Part shown: positions 1 through 10,553 of the stretch, piece after piece
Numbering within the stretch: position 1 is the first letter of the stretch
How the letters are laid out: every line of letters begins with the position of its first letter
NCBI RefSeq assembly: GCF_041261205.1
Contig: NZ_JBGCCH010000005.1
Coordinates: forward strand, 1 to 64,000
Source: Catenulispora sp. MAP5-51
GTDB taxonomy: Bacteria; Actinomycetota; Actinomycetes; Streptomycetales; Catenulisporaceae
Length of the DNA stretch: 64,000 nucleotides
Direction of reading: 5' to 3'
Notes under the pieces: generated by a model
What the model was told of the DNA's origin: nothing
The model's database searches: none
Seen by the model: only the letters and a program-made list of their open reading frames with translations
Program-made: the position numbers and the translations under genes

Positions 1-182
1 GGCTGAGACGGCTGCGAGGAGGCGGCGGGGCCAGGGCCGGAGCCCCACGCGGGGGTCGCGGGCTGCGCGGGCTGAGAGGGCTGAGACGGCTGCGAGGAGG
101 CGGCGGGGCCAGGGCCGGAGCCCCACGCGGGGGTCGCGGGCTGCGCGGGCTGAGAGGGCTGAGACGGCTGCGAAGGCACGCC
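1..182. repeat. 78-bp tandem repeat in the kinase tail
   Basis: The block starting GGCTGAGACGGCTGCGAGG recurs at 1, 79 and 157 with no difference over the compared stretch, giving an exact 78-bp (26-codon) period. It is in frame with the kinase and continues beyond the left edge. Near-identity at DNA level points to recent expansion. Confidence 0.9.
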
Positions 183-1487
183 GCCGCCCGAGCCCCAGGT
201 CGGTGCCGGACCCGGTGCCGGAGCCGGTGCGGCGTTCTGGCCCGAGTTCCAGGCAGGCGTCGCAGGGTTCGGACCGGGTGTCGGTCCGGCGTTCTGGCCG
301 GAGTTCCAAGCAGGCGTCGCAGGAACCGGACCGGCGTTCTGGCCCGAATTCCAGGCAGGCGTCGCAGGATTCGGACCAGCGTTCTGCCCCGAGTTCCAAG
401 CCGGCGTCGCAGGATTCGGACCGGGTATCGGTCCAGCGTTCTGGCCCGAGTTCCAGGCAGGCGTCGCAGGACTCGCCCCGGACACCGGTCCGACATTCTG
501 TCCCGAGTCCCGAACCGTCGCCGCCGCCTGACTCGCCTGCGCCTGCGCTTGTGCCTGCGCGTGAGCCGCGCTCTCACCGCTCGGCCAGACCGGCTCCGCC
601 TGAGCGCCGCCGCCCGCACCCGCGCCCGCGCCGGCCGCCTCGGCCACCGGCGGCTGCACCTCCATCGCCATCGTCGGCTGCACTCCGGCGCCCTCGGACA
701 GCACCTGCAGGATCCGGGCCGGGGTCGGCCGGGCGTTCGGGTCCTTCATCATGCACGCGCTGACCAGCTGCGCCAGGGTGCCGGTCAGGCCGGACAGGTT
801 CGGCTCGCCGTTCATCACGCGCAGCATCGTTTCCATGGTGCCGCCGTCGCCGAAGGGGGAGGTGCCGGTGGCGGCGTAGGCCAGGACCGCGCCCAGGGAC
901 CAGACGTCGGAGGCGGGGCCCACGTGCTGGCCGGAGACCTGCTCGGGGGACATGAAGGCGGGGGTGCCGACCACGGTGCCGGCCTGGGTCAGGCCGGAGG
1001 TCTCGGCGGTGACCGCCAGGCCGAAGTCGATGACGCGGGGGCCGTCGTCGGCCATCAGGACGTTGCCGGGCTTGAGGTCCCGGTGCGTCAGGCCCTCGCG
1101 GTGGATCGCGTTCAGGGCCTCGGCCAGGCCGGCGGCCAGCAGGAGCACGTCCTGGTGCGGCATCGCGCCGGCGTCCTCGACCGCGCTCTCCAGGGAGGGG
1201 CCCGGGACGAAGGCGGTGGCCAGCCAGGCCGGGTCGCCGTCGGGGTCGGCGTCGACCACCGGGGCGGTGAAGAAGCCGGACACCTGGCGCATCGCCGTGA
1301 CCTCGCGGCGGAAGCGCTGGCGGAAGGTGGCGTCGTTGATGAGCTCGGGGCGGATCACCTTCACCGCCACCCGGCGCCCGGACGGCGAGCGTCCGAGGTA
1401 CACCTGCCCCATCCCGCCGGCGCCGAGCCGGTTCAGGATCTCGTAGCTGCTGATCCTTCTCGGATCGCCCGATCGCAGCGGCTCCAT
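1..1487 (-). CDS. Ser/Thr protein kinase with Pro/Ala/Gln-rich tandem-repeat tail (C-terminus cut by window edge)
   Basis: Partial gene; 495 codons are visible and no stop is reached. The N-terminal 270 residues form a Hanks-type kinase: glycine loop LGAGGMGQVYLG, VAVKVI lysine, catalytic HRDLKPGN and metal-binding IDFGLA. After residue 280 the chain is low-complexity: first about five NSGQNAGP...PATPAW units (12 to 18 residues each), then a perfect 26-residue unit (78 bp) containing QPSQPSQPAQPATPAWGSG, repeated into the window edge. No membrane segment is visible, although actinobacterial receptor kinases usually have one. The ATG start has a GGGGAC stretch about 10 nt upstream. It is transcribed away from rpsT, behind the rpsT terminator. 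Its substrate is unknown. Confidence 0.9.
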   Translation of the reverse strand, partial: MEPLRSGDPRRISSYEILNRLGAGGMGQVYLGRSPSGRRVAVKVIRPELINDATFRQRFRREVTAMRQVSGFFTAPVVDADPDGDPAWLATAFVPGPSLESAVEDAGAMPHQDVLLLAAGLAEALNAIHREGLTHRDLKPGNVLMADDGPRVIDFGLAVTAETSGLTQAGTVVGTPAFMSPEQVSGQHVGPASDVWSLGAVLAYAATGTSPFGDGGTMETMLRVMNGEPNLSGLTGTLAQLVSACMMKDPNARPTPARILQVLSEGAGVQPTMAMEVQPPVAEAAGAGAGAGGGAQAEPVWPSGESAAHAQAQAQAQASQAAATVRDSGQNVGPVSGASPATPAWNSGQNAGPIPGPNPATPAWNSGQNAGPNPATPAWNSGQNAGPVPATPAWNSGQNAGPTPGPNPATPAWNSGQNAAPAPAPGPAPTWGSGGGVPSQPSQPSQPAQPATPAWGSGPGPAASSQPSQPSQPAQPATPAWGSGPGPAASSQPSQ

Positions 1488-1597
1488 GAAGTCGTCCCCA
1501 CCCCCAGTGATTCCCGTGTGGTGCCTGCGGCGCCCGTGCTCAGCGTAGCGCGGCGGCCCGACGCCTCACGTCGCGGTAAGGGTGCGGCCAACGCGAA

Positions 1598-1636
1598 CGA
1601 TCGGCGCGGCCCCTGGGGAAGGGGCCGCGCCGATCG
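1598..1636 (-). terminator. Strong hairpin downstream of rpsT
   Basis: A perfect 17-bp stem (1598-1614 with 1620-1636) closes a 5-nt loop. It lies 52 bp after the rpsT stop and before the kinase start, so it most likely ends the rpsT transcript. The following T-tract is weak, as is usual in high-GC actinobacteria. Confidence 0.8.
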
Positions 1637-1688
1637 GGAGTTCGTTTTCTCTACCGCGGCGAGAGGGACCGCATGGCAGGGAAGAGGG

Positions 1689-1955
1689 TCAGCCCTGCAG
1701 GGCGTTCACGCTCTTGGCCAGCGCCGACTTCTTGTTCGCGGCCTGGTTGGCGTGGATGACGCCCTTCGAGGCGGCCTTGTCCAGCTCGCGGGAGGCGGCC
1801 TGGGCCAGCTCCTGCGCCTTCGCGGTGTCGCCGGACTCGACGGCCTCGCGGGTCTTGCGGATCGCGGTCTTCAGCGAGGACTTGACGGCCTTGTTCCGCT
1901 GGCGCGCCTTCTCGTTGGTCTTGATCCGCTTGATCTGGGACTTGATGTTCGCCAC
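1689..1955 (-). CDS. rpsT: 30S ribosomal protein S20
   Basis: An 88-residue basic helical protein that binds 16S rRNA in the small subunit. The N-terminus [20 protein letters not shown] and the C-terminal [14 protein letters not shown] stretch are diagnostic of S20, and the length is normal. The start is GTG, with GAGG about 10 nt upstream. It is a monocistronic minus-strand gene diverging from lepA across a 237-bp gap, the usual rpsT/lepA head-to-head arrangement of actinobacteria. A strong hairpin follows the stop. Confidence 0.97.
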   Translation of the reverse strand: MANIKSQIKRIKTNEKARQRNKAVKSSLKTAIRKTREAVESGDTAKAQELAQAASRELDKAASKGVIHANQAANKKSALAKSVNALQG

Positions 1956-2192
1956 TGAAAGATGCCTCTACTTTGGTGAGTGAGATGGTGGTGGGCGCGA
2001 GGCAACGCACGCGCCACGCAAGGGACCAGACTAACAGGCGGCCGTGCGCGGACCCAAACCGGGCACGTGGCCGGTGACGTCCCCATATACCCGTTCCCGG
2101 TAACCCCGTGGGTCGTGGGACGATAGGTGGCAGTGCAATAACCCACGATCGCATCCCCATCACGTCGTACCCCGGACAGACTGGACCGTCGA

Positions 2193-4046
<1,854 letters not shown>

Positions 4047-4071
4047 GGGCCGCGCGGCCGGGTGCGGGCTG

Positions 4072-4077
4072 TAGCCT
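4072..4077 (+). promoter_or_regulatory. Putative -10 box (leaderless start of the PhzF-like gene)
   Basis: TAGCCT lies exactly 6 nt before the ATG at 4084 and no Shine-Dalgarno fits. This predicts a transcript starting at or next to the start codon. Confidence 0.55.
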
Positions 4078-4083
4078 GCTCGA

Positions 4084-4791
4084 ATGAGCGTGATGGCCGA
4101 CGTCCACATAGTCCGCGTGTTCACCGATGCGCACGGGTTGTTCGGCAACAACCTGGGTGTCGTCCTGGACGCCGCGCACCTCGACGCCGCGGCGGGGCAG
4201 AAGCTGGCCTCGGACTTGCGGTTCAGCGAGGTGGTGTTCGTCGACGACGTCGAGAACGCCCGGCTGCGCATCTTCACCCCGGCCGCCGAGCTCCCGCTGG
4301 CCGGCCACCCCCTGGTCGGCACGGCCTGGCTCCTGACCCGCCTGTCCGGCCGCGGGGTGCCCACCCTGCGCCCGCAGAAGGCCGCCGAGGTCCCGACCTG
4401 GGCCGAGGGCGGCCGCACCTGGATCCGCGGCCGCATCGCCGACGCCCCGGACTGGGGCCTGGTCCAGGTCGCGGACGAGGCCGCGGTGGAGACCCTGGCG
4501 GTCCCGCCGGGCCCGGAGTACCGGCGCCACCAGTTCTGGGCCTGGACGGACGAGCCGAACGGGATCATGCGCGCCCGGGTGTTCGCCGCGGACAGTGGCG
4601 TCGACGAGGACGAGGCCACCGGCTCGGCGGCGATGCGGCAGGTCGGGGCGCTGCGCCGGCCGCTGGTCATCCGGCAGGGCTGGGGCTCGGAGATCTTGGC
4701 GCGGCCGGCGAAGGCGGAGGGCTGGGCCGAGATCGGCGGCCGGGTCGCGGGGGATGGGATGCGAACGGTGACGGTCGGCGGAGAGGCTTAG
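4084..4791 (+). CDS. PhzF family isomerase/epimerase-like protein
   Basis: The 235-residue protein carries the PhzF hallmarks: N-terminal FxxNxxGVVLDA-type strand (FGNNLGVV), the RIFTPAAELPLAGHPLVGTA block around residue 70, and a C-terminal DEDEATGSAA motif. Members are diaminopimelate-epimerase-fold enzymes acting on small metabolites; the substrate here cannot be told. It is shorter than typical members (about 260-300 residues), and the strand between the two half-barrels looks reduced. No Shine-Dalgarno is visible; a -10 box 6 nt upstream suggests a leaderless message. It follows lepA by 37 nt. Confidence 0.8.
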   Translation: MSVMADVHIVRVFTDAHGLFGNNLGVVLDAAHLDAAAGQKLASDLRFSEVVFVDDVENARLRIFTPAAELPLAGHPLVGTAWLLTRLSGRGVPTLRPQKAAEVPTWAEGGRTWIRGRIADAPDWGLVQVADEAAVETLAVPPGPEYRRHQFWAWTDEPNGIMRARVFAADSGVDEDEATGSAAMRQVGALRRPLVIRQGWGSEILARPAKAEGWAEIGGRVAGDGMRTVTVGGEA

Positions 4792-4859
4792 GCCGCGGCC
4801 TCCTTGGGGCGGGCGCCACTTCGTCCCCAGACGGCTGTGCGCGGCATTATCCTGGGCCG

Positions 4860-5450
4860 ATGGCACGCCGCAAAGCCCACCGCACCTCGCAGCCGGTTTC
4901 CAGCGACCGGCTCTTCCCGCCGCGCAGCCGCGAAGAGAGCCTCGCCATCGCGAAGGCGCTACGCGGCGACGGCGACGAGGATCCCCGATCGCGGGCCCAG
5001 AACTACACCGAGGCCGCCGAGTACTACGCGATGGCTGGGGAGGACGCCACCGCCGAGGAGCTGTACCGGGCGGCGATCGACGACGGCGGCTTCGTCGCAG
5101 GGGGCGTGCACGGCTTCTTCGCTGAATTCCTCTTCGGGCGGGACCGTGACGAGGAGGCGCTGGCGGTCATCGAGGCGGCACGCAAGCTGCGCCTGGAGGA
5201 TCCTGACATGGTCGTCTTCGTTACTGAGACCCTCCAACTGCACGGCCACCACCGGGAAGCCGCAGCGTGGGCGACCCGCGGCCTGGTCGCGCTGTACGGC
5301 GGCCTGGCCGAGATCACCGTTGACGACCTCGACGAGGAACCGGACGGTCGACTGCTCGCCGTCGAACGGATGCGAGCCCGTCGGGCCATGGGGCTGACCG
5401 CCGACCACATCGACGAACTCATCGGCGCAGCTGTCAGCCAGGACGGCTGA
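4860..5450 (+). CDS. TPR-like helical protein of unknown function
   Basis: A 196-residue soluble protein. The N-terminus is basic (MARRKAHRTSQP); residues 45 to 160 contain helical pairs such as EAAEYYAMAGEDATAEELYRAA and a second A-rich helix pair, resembling tetratricopeptide repeats. No catalytic motif is seen. It is encoded 68 nt after the PhzF-like gene and converges on the RNA-processing gene at 5492. A SEC-C-like or plasmid-encoded TPR family role is possible but not shown. Confidence 0.65.
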   Translation: MARRKAHRTSQPVSSDRLFPPRSREESLAIAKALRGDGDEDPRSRAQNYTEAAEYYAMAGEDATAEELYRAAIDDGGFVAGGVHGFFAEFLFGRDRDEEALAVIEAARKLRLEDPDMVVFVTETLQLHGHHREAAAWATRGLVALYGGLAEITVDDLDEEPDGRLLAVERMRARRAMGLTADHIDELIGAAVSQDG

Positions 5451-5491
5451 GCGAACTTCCAACCAGCCTTCCCAACCAGCCTTCCTGCCAC

Positions 5492-8233
5492 CTACACCAG
5501 CGTCGGCACATCCCCGTTCGCCGCCAGCTCCACCGTCACTCCGCCCAACCCGCGCAGCCACGGTTTGGCGATCGCGCTCAGCTCCTCGCGCGTGGGTGGC
5601 GTGCGGCCCAGGCCGATGGCGGTGCGGAGTTCGGTCGCTGTGGTGTGGAAGGGGCGGGGCCAGGCGTGGGTGGCGGTGGTGCCGGCTTCGTCGAGGGCTG
5701 ACAGGAGGCTGCGCAGGCGGCCTCGGACGCGTCCTTCGAGGACGTCGCGCTGCTCGATGTCGGGGGCGGTGAGGCTGATCACGGCCCAGCGGCGGTGGCG
5801 GCGGTGCATCGGGGGCGGTGCCAGCAGTGCGGGGAGCGGGTCGGGGTTCGCCGTCGCCGTCTCCCAGGCGTCGTAGAGCTCCTCGGTGATCAGGTCGCGC
5901 ATCGCGGGTGTCAGGTGCAGGGTCAGGTCGCGGATCGGGGCGGTGGGGGTCGGGATCGGGGTGCGCCAGGTGTGGGCGGCCCAGGTCTCGAAGAAGTCGG
6001 TGAGGTCGTGGCAGCGTGCCGCCATCAGCGCCCACGCCAGGCCGGGGAGTCCGCCGAGCGGGGCGGCGTCGAGGCCGCGGGCGTGCGCCCAGGCTTTGAC
6101 CTGCCGCACGTGCGGGCCCGGTCGCAGGGCGAGGAGCGCCTCGGCGTCGGAGACCGCGGACAGGGAGCTGGCGATCGTCTCGCCGAGCTCCATGCGCCGC
6201 GCCACAGCCTCGGCAGGCGGGATGTCGCCGGTCGGTGCCAGGACCAGGTCCGCGCTGAGGCCGGGGGCGACGATGCGCAGGCCGGGCACCCGCGCGGCGA
6301 CCAGCTGCCGCACCCGGTGCCCGTCGCCGAGTGCCTTGGCGACACGCCGTTCGAGCACGTCCACATCCGGCGTGCCCGGGACGGCCGCGACGAGATCGAC
6401 GTCCGCGCCGGCGAGGTGCGTGCCGGTGCGGCGGGAACCGGTCAGGTGGACGACCGCCTCGGGCAGGGCCTCGGTGATGCGGCTGGTCAGGGTCGCGGCC
6501 GGCCGGTCGAGATCGGGAGATCGCCGACCTGCCGAAGTACCCGGTGCGGCCGGATCGCCGGACTCGGCGTCCATCCAGCGAATCGCCCCGCTGCCCAGCT
6601 CGATGACCGCGCGCACCTCCATCGGCCCGTCACCGCGCCGCGAGAGCACCGCCAGCTCTCTGACCTCGGTTGCGATCGGCGCGATCTTCACCGGCGTCCG
6701 GCTCGGATCCGCGACCTTGCCGATCGTCAGGTGGGGCGTGAACGTCTCGCGGCTGCGGCAGGCCGGGAACGCTTCGACCAGCGCGGCATACAGCTTCTGC
6801 CACGCATCGCCGGTGGGATGCAGCCACAGGGTGCTGTCGCTGCGATGCGTGAAGTGCCGGACGTCGGCGAGCTCGGTCGCGAACGCGCCGACGGTGGCGG
6901 CGGCCTTGCCGAGCAAGGGGATCGCGGCATCGAACTCCGACTCGGAGACGAAGCCGAACAGCAGATTGACATGCGGGGGCCAACGCAGCACCTGGGGATC
7001 GAGCCGCTGCCGGACCTCCTGGATCCCGTCCCAGGATGAGACCGGCGGAATCCAGGCGACGGCGGTGCGAGCGGTCGGTGTCGTGTCCATCGCCGGCGTG
7101 TCAGCCGGGGCCGCGCCCGACATGCTCGTGGTCGCGACAGTGGGAGCAACCACCGCGGTGATCCCGTAGTGGTCCGAGACGAACAGCCCGTCGCCGCTCG
7201 GCACCTCGCCGACCAGCCGCGCGTCCGAAGCCGCGGCGCCCAGCAGCAGCACCCGGTCCAACCGCTTCGCCTGCCCGGTCAGCGACGACACCGCAGCCAG
7301 CGGATTCGCCACCGGATCGAACGTCGCGGTCTCGTCCGCCACCCCATGGACCTGCGTCCACGCGTCGGTCATGCCCAGGCGCGTGGCCGGAGCCTCGCTG
7401 TCGTCGTTGAAATCGCCGACCAGGACCACCGGCACCGCGTCGAGGTCCCGCAGCCCGTCGGCCAGCTGCCCGAGCTGCTGAGTGCGCAGCCCCGCGCCAT
7501 CGGTGGAGTGATCGCTGCTCAGATGCGTGTTCGCGACCACGACCGGGCCGGCGGCCGTCTCCACGACCACCGCCGTGACCGCCTTGTACCGGGCCAGCGC
7601 GTGCCACCCGGCCTCGATCACCGGCAGCCGGCTGAGTACCAGCACCCCGCTGTCCGCGACATCCGCCGAGCGCGGATCGCCGCCGAGCGTCCACTCCGCG
7701 CGCACCCAGTCCTCGGCCAGCAGCATCTTCACCAGCGCCGGCTCGGCCTCCTGCAACGCGATCACGTCCACATCGGCGTCGCGCAAGGCCGCGAGCAGCA
7801 TCGGACGGCGCTCGGCCGTGCGGATCAGGGCCCCGTCATAGCGGTCCCACAGCGTGTTCCATGTCAGGACACGCAGTTCGGCGCCGACTGTGGCGCCGGA
7901 TGAAGGGCCGGTCGCCGGCTGCCAGCGACCGTCCACGAATGCGTGCGGCGTCCGCGGCTCGAAGAACGGGGCCGCCAGCAGCCGCGTCCGTTGCGCCAGC
8001 CCTGCCCCGGAGGCGTCCAGGGCATCGACCCCCGAAGCCCGGTCCCACACCAGCTGGCCGTCGGCCTCGAAGAACACCACCCGATGCCACGGGATGTCCC
8101 CCTGCGGATCGAACGAGGGCAGCGGCACCCGCTTCGGCTCCCGCCCGCGCTGCTCCAGCCCCATCACGAACCGCGACGCGTCGAACCGCGCGTCCCACCG
8201 CACGCGGTGATAGATCTCCTGACTGGTACGCAT
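5492..8233 (-). CDS. Four-domain RNA-end-processing protein (MJ1316/DUF504, EEP phosphoesterase, 2H phosphoesterase, poly(A)/CCA-type nucleotidyltransferase)
   Basis: This 913-residue protein joins four domains. Residues 1-70 match the MJ1316 (DUF504) RNA cyclic-end-recognition domain (YHRVRWDARF, IPWHRV, VWDR). Residues 118-365 are an endonuclease/exonuclease/phosphatase domain: TWNT, ALQEAE, NTHLSSD, GDFNDD and SDHYG. Residues 395-545 look like a 2H (LigT-like) phosphoesterase with H421-V-N and H501-L-T. Residues 580-900 form a poly(A)-polymerase/CCA-type nucleotidyltransferase with GS at 599-600, D611-x-D613 and a third Asp near 662. Known biochemistry of these folds implies opening of 2',3'-cyclic phosphate, phosphate removal and nucleotide addition. 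It starts 6 nt after the ligase-kinase gene, so the two are translationally coupled. Confidence 0.85.
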   Translation of the reverse strand: MRTSQEIYHRVRWDARFDASRFVMGLEQRGREPKRVPLPSFDPQGDIPWHRVVFFEADGQLVWDRASGVDALDASGAGLAQRTRLLAAPFFEPRTPHAFVDGRWQPATGPSSGATVGAELRVLTWNTLWDRYDGALIRTAERRPMLLAALRDADVDVIALQEAEPALVKMLLAEDWVRAEWTLGGDPRSADVADSGVLVLSRLPVIEAGWHALARYKAVTAVVVETAAGPVVVANTHLSSDHSTDGAGLRTQQLGQLADGLRDLDAVPVVLVGDFNDDSEAPATRLGMTDAWTQVHGVADETATFDPVANPLAAVSSLTGQAKRLDRVLLLGAAASDARLVGEVPSGDGLFVSDHYGITAVVAPTVATTSMSGAAPADTPAMDTTPTARTAVAWIPPVSSWDGIQEVRQRLDPQVLRWPPHVNLLFGFVSESEFDAAIPLLGKAAATVGAFATELADVRHFTHRSDSTLWLHPTGDAWQKLYAALVEAFPACRSRETFTPHLTIGKVADPSRTPVKIAPIATEVRELAVLSRRGDGPMEVRAVIELGSGAIRWMDAESGDPAAPGTSAGRRSPDLDRPAATLTSRITEALPEAVVHLTGSRRTGTHLAGADVDLVAAVPGTPDVDVLERRVAKALGDGHRVRQLVAARVPGLRIVAPGLSADLVLAPTGDIPPAEAVARRMELGETIASSLSAVSDAEALLALRPGPHVRQVKAWAHARGLDAAPLGGLPGLAWALMAARCHDLTDFFETWAAHTWRTPIPTPTAPIRDLTLHLTPAMRDLITEELYDAWETATANPDPLPALLAPPPMHRRHRRWAVISLTAPDIEQRDVLEGRVRGRLRSLLSALDEAGTTATHAWPRPFHTTATELRTAIGLGRTPPTREELSAIAKPWLRGLGGVTVELAANGDVPTLV

Positions 8234-8239
8234 CGCCGT

Positions 8240-9967
8240 TCAGCCCTCCCAGATGGAGTACGCGAGAACGTCGTGGGCCGCATCGTCCCCGACCGTGTCG
8301 GCGTAGACCGTGCGATGCGCCTCGCCCGGATACGGCGGGTCGAAGCGGCGCAGCTGGGCCGCCAGCACCTTCGCGGGCACCGGATGCGCACGTTCCGCGT
8401 TCCGCTCCTGCACCACCGGCTCCGGAGCCAGATGCACCAGATGCTCGACCAGCGCATTGCGGCGCCGTGCGACGGCATCGACCAAGCCCCGTTGCTGCCG
8501 GGTCAGGGAGGTCGCGTCCCAGACCACGTCCGTTCCCCGCGCCAAAGCCTCGTCGAGCAGCCGGAAACCCTCGCTCAGCACTTCCTGGTTCGCCGACTGA
8601 TCCGTTCGTGATCCGCGCGCCGTGCGCAGGTCGTCGAGGCTGACCAGCTCTGTGCCGGCCGCTGTGTCGGCGCGTCCCGCGAGTGCTTTCGCCGTCGAGC
8701 TCTTACCGCTCCCGGACACGCCGACCATGTGCAGCAGCTTCGGGAACGCCCCGTCCCGCCAGCGCCACGTCGCCGCCGTCGCCTCCTCGGACGAGGCGAT
8801 GCGCCCCTCGGCGAACAGCTGACGCGCTTCGCCCCAGCAGCGGTCGGCCGCTCGCGGGGGAAGCTCGGCGAAGGCCTCGCGGCAGGCCAGCCGGAGCGTT
8901 CCGGGAAGCACCGCGAGATCATCGGCGAACAACACAGACCACGCGACGTTCTCCGCGGCAGCGGCATCCGGAGCGGTGGCGGCGGCGACGGCGTGGAGCA
9001 CCGCCAAGTCCGTGCCGAACGCCATGCGGACGAGCCCCGCGCGCCTGTACTCGTCGTCGATAGCCGTCTGCACACGAGGAGCGAGTCCGACGACGTCCGC
9101 GATCCGCCGCACGGTCGGCATCTCCAACGACGCCGCGAGGTCTGCCATAAGCGCGGCGCGCGGCCGGTGATGCAGAAGCGCGGCGACGGAGCCGACCAGG
9201 CGCGCGTTGCCGTAGCAGCCGGCGGCGTCAAGACGCACATAGGCGTCGGCCAAGAGATCGTCGTGCTTAGGCGGCTCTGTAGAGAGCGCAGTGGCCAGTT
9301 CCTCGGCGCCGACGTCCATACCGCTGCGCACGGTCCAGAACGGAGCCTTGGCCCCGAGCTTGTTGGGCACCACCTCGGCGTGCATCCAGTGCGTGTCGGT
9401 CTGCACATGAGACGGTCGGACCCACTTGGCGACTCGCTCCGCGAACTCCGTATAAGCGAATCCCTCTGCGGGACGCACTACGTAGCCCTCTTGGCGGGTC
9501 AGATCCAGTTTCAGCTGCTGCTGGATCAGCTTCTCGTCGAAGTCGCCGGCCCACAGGACGCGCGGCGTCGGAATCCCCAGTCCCTGAAGGAACGCCACCG
9601 TCGACATCCAGTCGAGACACTGGTCGCCGTCCCATACAGAGAACCCATAGAAGAACCCGTCCAGGTCCTCATAAGGGATCGAATGCTTGGCGAACAGGTT
9701 CTCGCCGGAGATCCGCCACCCTTCGGGGATCCGTGCGGCGATCCGGCTGTGCAGCGCCTTCACCCAGGCGCGCGACGGATGATGCGCGGAGTCCAAGGAA
9801 CGTGCGTGCAGTCCGTCCGCGTAGAGGGTGGTGTTCTCCCCGTCCATCTTCTCGGTGACGACGACGCGGCGGCCTGCGAGCCCTGACAGATCCCGGGCAC
9901 GCACGTCGTCTGCGGTGGCGCCGGGCGACCAGGGCAGATGAGGGGTGCGGGGATAGTGGACTCGCAT
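8240..9967 (-). CDS. RNA ligase-polynucleotide kinase fusion (RNA repair)
   Basis: A 575-residue protein. Residues 30-190 are a nucleotidyltransferase-type RNA ligase: motif I K40-M-D-G (adenylated lysine), FFYGFSV near 105, motif IV EGYVVR at 160 and motif V KWVR at 181. Residues 200-400 are an uncharacterised helical region. Residues 408-575 form a P-loop kinase with Walker A GVSGSGKSS (K422) and a following LDDLR motif, as in T4-type 5'-OH polynucleotide kinases. Together they could phosphorylate 5'-OH ends and seal RNA. The ATG at 9967 is chosen because it begins directly at the ligase fold; a longer reading to 10150 overlaps the acetyltransferase gene. It lies 32 nt after the GNAT gene and 6 nt before the end-processing gene. 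Confidence 0.85.
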   Translation of the reverse strand: MRVHYPRTPHLPWSPGATADDVRARDLSGLAGRRVVVTEKMDGENTTLYADGLHARSLDSAHHPSRAWVKALHSRIAARIPEGWRISGENLFAKHSIPYEDLDGFFYGFSVWDGDQCLDWMSTVAFLQGLGIPTPRVLWAGDFDEKLIQQQLKLDLTRQEGYVVRPAEGFAYTEFAERVAKWVRPSHVQTDTHWMHAEVVPNKLGAKAPFWTVRSGMDVGAEELATALSTEPPKHDDLLADAYVRLDAAGCYGNARLVGSVAALLHHRPRAALMADLAASLEMPTVRRIADVVGLAPRVQTAIDDEYRRAGLVRMAFGTDLAVLHAVAAATAPDAAAAENVAWSVLFADDLAVLPGTLRLACREAFAELPPRAADRCWGEARQLFAEGRIASSEEATAATWRWRDGAFPKLLHMVGVSGSGKSSTAKALAGRADTAAGTELVSLDDLRTARGSRTDQSANQEVLSEGFRLLDEALARGTDVVWDATSLTRQQRGLVDAVARRRNALVEHLVHLAPEPVVQERNAERAHPVPAKVLAAQLRRFDPPYPGEAHRTVYADTVGDDAAHDVLAYSIWEG

Positions 9968-9999
9968 TCCGCCACTGTAGGGACCGATCCCGTACGGCT

Positions 10000-10494
10000 C
10001 TACGGAATAACGACCCACACGTCCGTCGCCGTCCCGCCGGCCATCGGCGGTCGCACCTCCTCGTGCCAGGCGTCGCCGGCGACCTCCGAGGCCACGCGTC
10101 GCCAGAACTGCGCGCCCTCGACGTTGCGCTCCTGGAACGCGATCTCCCACGGGCCCGGATGCGCGGCCAGCACCTGCTTGACGAACTGCGTCCCGTATCC
10201 GCTACGTCGGGCGCCCCGCACGATGAAGAAGCTGTTGAGCACGCGCGCGGGCTGCTCCAAGGCTCGGACGAAGGCGAAACCCGCGGGACGGTCTCCGACG
10301 AGTGCCAGGTACGCGGCCCAGTTCTCGTCCTCCAACGCCGAATGCAGCCTCTCGGTCCGGAACGAGCCGTCGGGGTTGGGCAGCTGCTCGGCGAACTCCG
10401 ACATGTCGTGGCGGAACATCAGCCACATGCGCTCCAGCGCCGCGCGGTCGACGGGATCGGCGGAGTCGGCGCGGCGTACCAGCAGTTCAGGCAT
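10000..10494 (-). CDS. GNAT family N-acetyltransferase, first gene of the RNA-repair operon
   Basis: A 164-residue single-domain GNAT. The acetyl-CoA loop appears as RGARRSGYGTQFVKQV around residue 95, preceded by the beta strand VLNSFFIV and followed by WEIAFQERNVEGAQFW. The substrate is unknown; GNATs that modify aminoacyl-tRNA exist, and the RNA-repair neighbours make an RNA-linked role conceivable, but nothing in the sequence proves it. The start has GGGAG 6 nt upstream of ATG. A terminator-like hairpin lies 38 nt upstream of the start codon in the leader, so the whole operon is probably under attenuation control. Confidence 0.8.
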   Translation of the reverse strand: MPELLVRRADSADPVDRAALERMWLMFRHDMSEFAEQLPNPDGSFRTERLHSALEDENWAAYLALVGDRPAGFAFVRALEQPARVLNSFFIVRGARRSGYGTQFVKQVLAAHPGPWEIAFQERNVEGAQFWRRVASEVAGDAWHEEVRPPMAGGTATDVWVVIP

Positions 10495-10500
10495 GGGAAT

Positions 10501-10553
10501 CTCCCGGAAAGGGTGTCAGGGAACAGAAAAAGCCTCCCGGAGAACCGGGAGGC
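10501..10553 (-). promoter_or_regulatory. Candidate attenuator in the leader of the GNAT/RNA-repair operon
   Basis: On the minus strand a 9-bp stem (10545-10553 with 10532-10540, loop 4 nt) is followed at once by TTTTT, an intrinsic terminator, yet no minus-strand gene ends here. A second copy of the 3' arm, CCGGGAG at 10501-10507, overlaps the Shine-Dalgarno. The 5' arm could therefore pair either with the terminator arm or with the ribosome-binding site. Confidence 0.65.
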
